Positions 12,619 through 15,181 of a stretch of 15,181 nt of DNA are shown here, piece by piece; the first letter of the stretch is position 1; each line of letters opens with the position of its first letter. The DNA lies in the NCBI GenBank assembly GCA_027295645.1, contig JAPUKM010000059.1, positions 1-15,181 on the forward strand, in the 5' to 3' direction. The position numbers were made by a program, and so were the translations under genes. The DNA is from Chloroflexota bacterium. GTDB lineage: Bacteria > Chloroflexota > Dehalococcoidia > Lucifugimonadales > JAPUKM01. Under the pieces are notes generated by a model. The model searched no databases. It was not told the DNA's origin and saw only the letters and a list, made by a program, of their open reading frames with translations.

Positions 12619-13587
12619 ATGAAGGCTATTCAGGTGTCACAAACCGGAGGGCCGGAGGTCCTCCAGTACGTGGATGTTACCGACCCAAGCCCTGGGCCTG
12701 GCCAGGCGCTCGTTGAGTTGCAAGCGATAGGTGTGAACTACACGGACGTGTATACGCGCTCCGGCATGGGCCCCGCCACGCTGCCCGTCGTTCCAGGCCA
12801 GGAGGGCGCGGGCGTGGTCGCGGAGGTGGGTGAAGGCGTCACTGAAGTGGCGCCGGGAGACCTGGTGGCCTATGCCTCGGCACCCCGGTCATACGCGGAA
12901 AAGGTGGTCGCGCCGTCGTGGCGTCTGGTGAAGCTGCCGGACGGCCTGGACGCCGAGGCGGGCGCAGCGGCGATGCTCCAGGGCATGACGGCCCACTACC
13001 TCTGCCATTCCGCCTACCCCCTGAAGCCAGGCGACACTGCGCTGATCCACGCCGGAGCGGGCGGCACGGGACTCCTCCTGATCCAGATGGCAAAGTCCCT
13101 GGGGGCCCGCGTCATCACAACGGTCTCCACGGAGGCGAAGGCACAGCTCGCGCAGGAGGCGGGGGCCGACCACACGATTCTCTACACCCAGCAGGACTTT
13201 GAGGAGGAGGTCAAGAGGATCACCGACGGCGCAGGGGTCCAGGTGGTGTACGAATCGGTGGGTCAGGCCACCTTTGACAAGAGCCTGGCCTGCCTGGGCC
13301 GCCGGGGCTATATCGTTGCGTTCGGCAACCCGAGCGGTCGGGTGCCTCCTTTGGACACGGCTATTCTCGGCCGTCTCGGGTCGCTCTTCTTGACCCGCCC
13401 CAGTCTGATGGACTACACCGCCACCCGCGACGAGCTGCTTCAGCGGGCGAACGATATCCTCGGATGGATCAAATCTGGGAAGCTCAAGCTGCGCATCCAC
13501 GACAGGTTTCCGTTGAAGGATGCGGCGGAGGCGCATCGCCAGTTGGAGGGACGCCTGACCACCGGCAAGCTGCTGCTCATACCGTAG
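12619..13587 (+). CDS. qor: Quinone oxidoreductase, zinc-free MDR family (322 aa)
   Basis: The protein is an NADPH:quinone oxidoreductase-type MDR. It has G-P-E-V-L near the N-terminus, G-V-N-Y-T-D-V-Y (38-45), V-P-G-Q-E-G-A-G-V-V (58-67) and L-Q-G-M-T-A-H-Y-L (120-128). The cofactor loop is A-G-A-G-G-T-G (145-151). No catalytic or structural zinc cysteines are present, unlike the alcohol dehydrogenase at 5116. The family makes one-electron or two-electron reductions of quinones or enones in the cytosol. AAGGAGGGG lies just before ATG 12619, directly behind the stem-loop. It heads a three-gene operon with a Rid protein and a cupin (gaps of 25 and 12 bp). Confidence 0.9.
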   Translation: MKAIQVSQTGGPEVLQYVDVTDPSPGPGQALVELQAIGVNYTDVYTRSGMGPATLPVVPGQEGAGVVAEVGEGVTEVAPGDLVAYASAPRSYAEKVVAPSWRLVKLPDGLDAEAGAAAMLQGMTAHYLCHSAYPLKPGDTALIHAGAGGTGLLLIQMAKSLGARVITTVSTEAKAQLAQEAGADHTILYTQQDFEEEVKRITDGAGVQVVYESVGQATFDKSLACLGRRGYIVAFGNPSGRVPPLDTAILGRLGSLFLTRPSLMDYTATRDELLQRANDILGWIKSGKLKLRIHDRFPLKDAAEAHRQLEGRLTTGKLLLIP

Positions 13588-13612
13588 CCCACACCAACTG
13601 CAAGGAGGAAGC

Positions 13613-13993
13613 ATGGAGATCGAGCACAAGGTGTACCCACATCTAAAGAAGCCGTTCGGGGCGTTCTGCCACGCGGTCCGCGCCAACGGTTTTCTCTTTC
13701 TGTCCGGCTTCACGGCGTCGGAGACGCCGGCGGAGCACGGCGACATCGTTGAGCAGACCGAGTCCACGCTGGACCAGATGAAGAGCCTGTTGGAGGCCGA
13801 GGGCATGGGCCTGAAGGATGTGGTCAAGGTCACGGTGTACGTCACGGAGCTGGACCGGCTCATGGATGTCCACGATGTCCGGTTCCGGTACTTCGGCGAC
13901 ACCCTGCCCGCCAGCACGCTGGTCCAGGTGACCAGCCTGGTGCGGCCCTCGCTGAAAATAGAGATCGAGGCGGTTGCGGCGCTTCCAAACTAG
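13613..13993 (+). CDS. Rid (YjgF/YER057c/UK114) family protein lacking the canonical Arg (126 aa)
   Basis: The full-length Rid fold is seen: F-L-F-L-S-G-F at residues 27-33, a helix with S-T-L-D-Q-M-K-S-L-L-E-A-E-G (51-64), D-V-V-K-V-T-V-Y-V-T (69-78) and K-I-E-I-E-A at the end. In E. coli RidA, Arg105 in P-A-R-S binds the carboxylate of 2-aminoacrylate. The same position here is S101 in P-A-S-T, while the C-terminal Glu (E119) is kept. It is thus probably not a canonical imine deaminase but one of the divergent Rid subfamilies that often sit beside catabolic genes. AGGAGG (13603-13608) precedes ATG 13613. It lies 25 bp after qor and 12 bp before the cupin gene. Confidence 0.85.
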   Translation: MEIEHKVYPHLKKPFGAFCHAVRANGFLFLSGFTASETPAEHGDIVEQTESTLDQMKSLLEAEGMGLKDVVKVTVYVTELDRLMDVHDVRFRYFGDTLPASTLVQVTSLVRPSLKIEIEAVAALPN

Positions 13994-14005
13994 AGGAGGA
14001 GAACG

Positions 14006-14377
14006 ATGGCAGAGCTGTCCGAGATTGTGATACAGGCCGACGACGATACCGGATGGAAGGAGCTGAGCAGGCCGGGCGCGTCCGTCAAGATCCTCTGGGA
14101 GAACGAGGAGACGGGCTTCTCCATAGCGCTGTTCAAGGTGGCCAAGGGCTCCGGCGTGCCAAGCCGCCACGTGCACGCCTCCAACCAGTTTATGTTCTGC
14201 CTGAAGGGGCGCTACCGGTACACGGCCAGCGATGTGGTCCTGACACCGGGGAAGTTCTACTGGAATCCCAAGGACCACCCCCACGGGCCGACGGAGGCCG
14301 AGGAGGACTCCCTTCTGGTGGAGGTCTACGATGGCCCCCACTACTACGAGACGCCGGAGTTCGCCAAGCACGCGTAG
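14006..14377 (+). CDS. Cupin-domain protein (123 aa)
   Basis: A single small cupin barrel is visible. The first motif has H55-V-H57-A-S-N-Q61-F-M-F-C-L-K-G-R-Y-R-Y, and the second has P-G-K-F-Y-W-N-P-K-D-H91-P-H93-G. Histidines at these places usually bind a divalent metal. The usual glutamate after the first pair is replaced by Gln61. Such proteins serve as dioxygenases, isomerases or sensors, and no reaction can be assigned. AGGAGG (13994-13999) is 6 nt before ATG 14006. It ends the qor-Rid-cupin operon, and its stop is only 3 bp from the stop of the opposing molybdenum enzyme gene. Confidence 0.87.
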   Translation: MAELSEIVIQADDDTGWKELSRPGASVKILWENEETGFSIALFKVAKGSGVPSRHVHASNQFMFCLKGRYRYTASDVVLTPGKFYWNPKDHPHGPTEAEEDSLLVEVYDGPHYYETPEFAKHA

Positions 14378-14380
14378 GGT

Positions 14381-15181
14381 TCAGGATGAACGCCGGGCCT
14401 GCATCCCCCGCAGCACCTTCTCCGCCGTGATCGGCAGGTCGGTGATGCGCACGCCGACGGCGTCCGCCACAGCGTTGGCGATGGCCGAAGCGGTCGGGCA
14501 GTTGGGCGTCTCTCCGATGCCCTTGCCCTGGTAAGGCGTGGGCCCCGTGGGCTCCTCCAGAAGCACGATGGTCAGTTCGGGAATGTCCTGGATGGTGGGT
14601 ATTTTGTAGTCGCCAAAGTGGGCGGTGAGCACCTGGCCATTCTCTACTTTAAGCTCCTCCATCAGGGCGTAGCCCAGACCCATGGCGACACCCCCCTCTA
14701 TCTGCCCGTGAAGGGCAAGGGGGTTGAGCACCGTGCCTATATCGTTGGCGGAGACGATCCGCCGCACACTGACCTGACCCGTCTCCGGGTCCACCTCCAC
14801 CTCGGCGACCTGGGTGCAGAAGGAGGTGGTCTCGTCCCTGGTCTCCGGCGTGTACGACACGTAGGCCTCCACCGGCTTCCCCCCCTGTGACGCCGCCGCA
14901 GCCACCTCCGCCAGGGGAAGGTTTCTCCCGTCATCACCATCGGCCAGGAAGTGTCCGTCCCGGAGCCGGACACGGTCCTCCGGGCAGCCCAGGAGTTGAG
15001 CGGCCACGCCGACGAGGCGCTGACGTACCTGCCGGCTGGCGTGCAGCATGGCCTGGCCTGCCATATGGGTGACCCGGCTGCCACCGACGCCGCCGTCGAA
15101 GGGGCTGGAGTCGGTGTCCAGGGTGACCACCCGGATGGCGTTAAGGGGCACGGTGAGCTCTTCGGCAGCGATCTGCCTGAG
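14381..15181 (-). CDS. Xanthine-dehydrogenase-family molybdenum-binding subunit, C-terminal part (truncated by window edge)
   Basis: The reverse frame is open to the right edge, giving 266 C-terminal residues; the start is outside. It matches the molybdopterin-binding subunit of the xanthine dehydrogenase/CO dehydrogenase large-subunit family. It starts with Q-I-A-A-E-E-L-T-V-P-L, then D-G-G-V-G-G-S-R, N-D-I-G-T-V-L-N-P and H-G-Q-I-E-G-G-V-A-M-G-L-G. The G-K-G-I-G-E motif (E about residue 224 of the visible part) is the conserved glutamate that acts as base at the molybdenum centre. The end A-I-A-N-A-V-A-D-A-V-G-V-R is typical. These enzymes hydroxylate purines, aldehydes or N-heterocycles. 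FAD and iron-sulfur partner subunits, if any, are beyond the window. Confidence 0.92.
   Translation of the reverse strand, partial: LRQIAAEELTVPLNAIRVVTLDTDSSPFDGGVGGSRVTHMAGQAMLHASRQVRQRLVGVAAQLLGCPEDRVRLRDGHFLADGDDGRNLPLAEVAAAASQGGKPVEAYVSYTPETRDETTSFCTQVAEVEVDPETGQVSVRRIVSANDIGTVLNPLALHGQIEGGVAMGLGYALMEELKVENGQVLTAHFGDYKIPTIQDIPELTIVLLEEPTGPTPYQGKGIGETPNCPTASAIANAVADAVGVRITDLPITAEKVLRGMQARRSS

Noticed and set aside
12889..13917. 342-codon minus-strand open frame across qor and the Rid gene
   Set aside because: It spans two well-supported plus-strand genes, is rich in Arg, Pro and Ser, and has no domain signature; it is a GC-rich antisense shadow.
13643..14371. 242-codon minus-strand open frame across the Rid and cupin genes
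   Set aside because: It covers two complete plus-strand genes with strong ribosome binding sites and shows no recognisable motifs.

Overview
This 15.2-kb window is a moderately GC-rich bacterial chromosome segment, densely packed with short operons. It carries about 17 recognisable protein genes plus one doubtful small ORF. The gene content includes a luciferase-like (LLM) flavin/F420 oxidoreductase, a split-barrel F420/FMN protein, a GYD-domain protein, a phosphofructokinase with pyrophosphate-type active-site motifs, a molybdenum hydroxylase and a lipoprotein with a long Pro/Thr linker. This mix fits Chloroflexota (Dehalococcoidia or SAR202-like) best, with Actinobacteriota as the alternative. 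That placement is inference from gene content only. I see no rRNA, tRNA, CRISPR array, transposase or phage gene.

Left part (1-5115): loosely spaced single genes with relatively long intergenic regions. A left-truncated NmrA-like NAD(P)-binding protein (minus) diverges from a DUF427 protein (plus). Next come a zf-TFIIB zinc-ribbon protein (minus), an ABM/LsrG-like monooxygenase-fold protein (plus), a YgjP-type zinc metallopeptidase (minus), a DinB-like four-helix protein (plus) and a TatD nuclease-family hydrolase (plus). The intergenic spaces hold several good inverted repeats, the best being a 14-bp arm pair at 434-489.

Middle part (5116-11136): a zinc alcohol dehydrogenase is followed within 10 bp by a Pro/Thr-rich DNRLRE/CBM96-like lipoprotein that starts at TTG. 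Then an MBL-fold hydrolase and a PNPOx/F420 split-barrel protein form a plus-strand pair. They converge, with a 6-bp gap, on a minus-strand amidohydrolase-LLM oxidoreductase operon. The amidohydrolase operon diverges from the GYD-PFK pair at a region with two predicted promoters and inverted repeats placed over or beside the -35 boxes.

Right part (11137-15181): a GYD-domain protein and a phosphofructokinase lie 5 bp apart and are probably co-translated. Then a qor-Rid-cupin operon is preceded by a 12-bp stem-loop that directly abuts the Shine-Dalgarno sequence. The cupin converges, with 3 bp between stops, on the C-terminal part of a xanthine-dehydrogenase-family molybdenum subunit that runs off the right edge. 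Overall the window looks like a small-molecule oxidation and detoxification neighbourhood (ADH, QOR, LLM, PNPOx, MBL, amidohydrolase, Mo-hydroxylase). I see no clear evidence of a single new multi-gene system. The most checkable novelties are the PFK substrate class, the regulatory hairpins and the Rid protein lacking the usual catalytic arginine.
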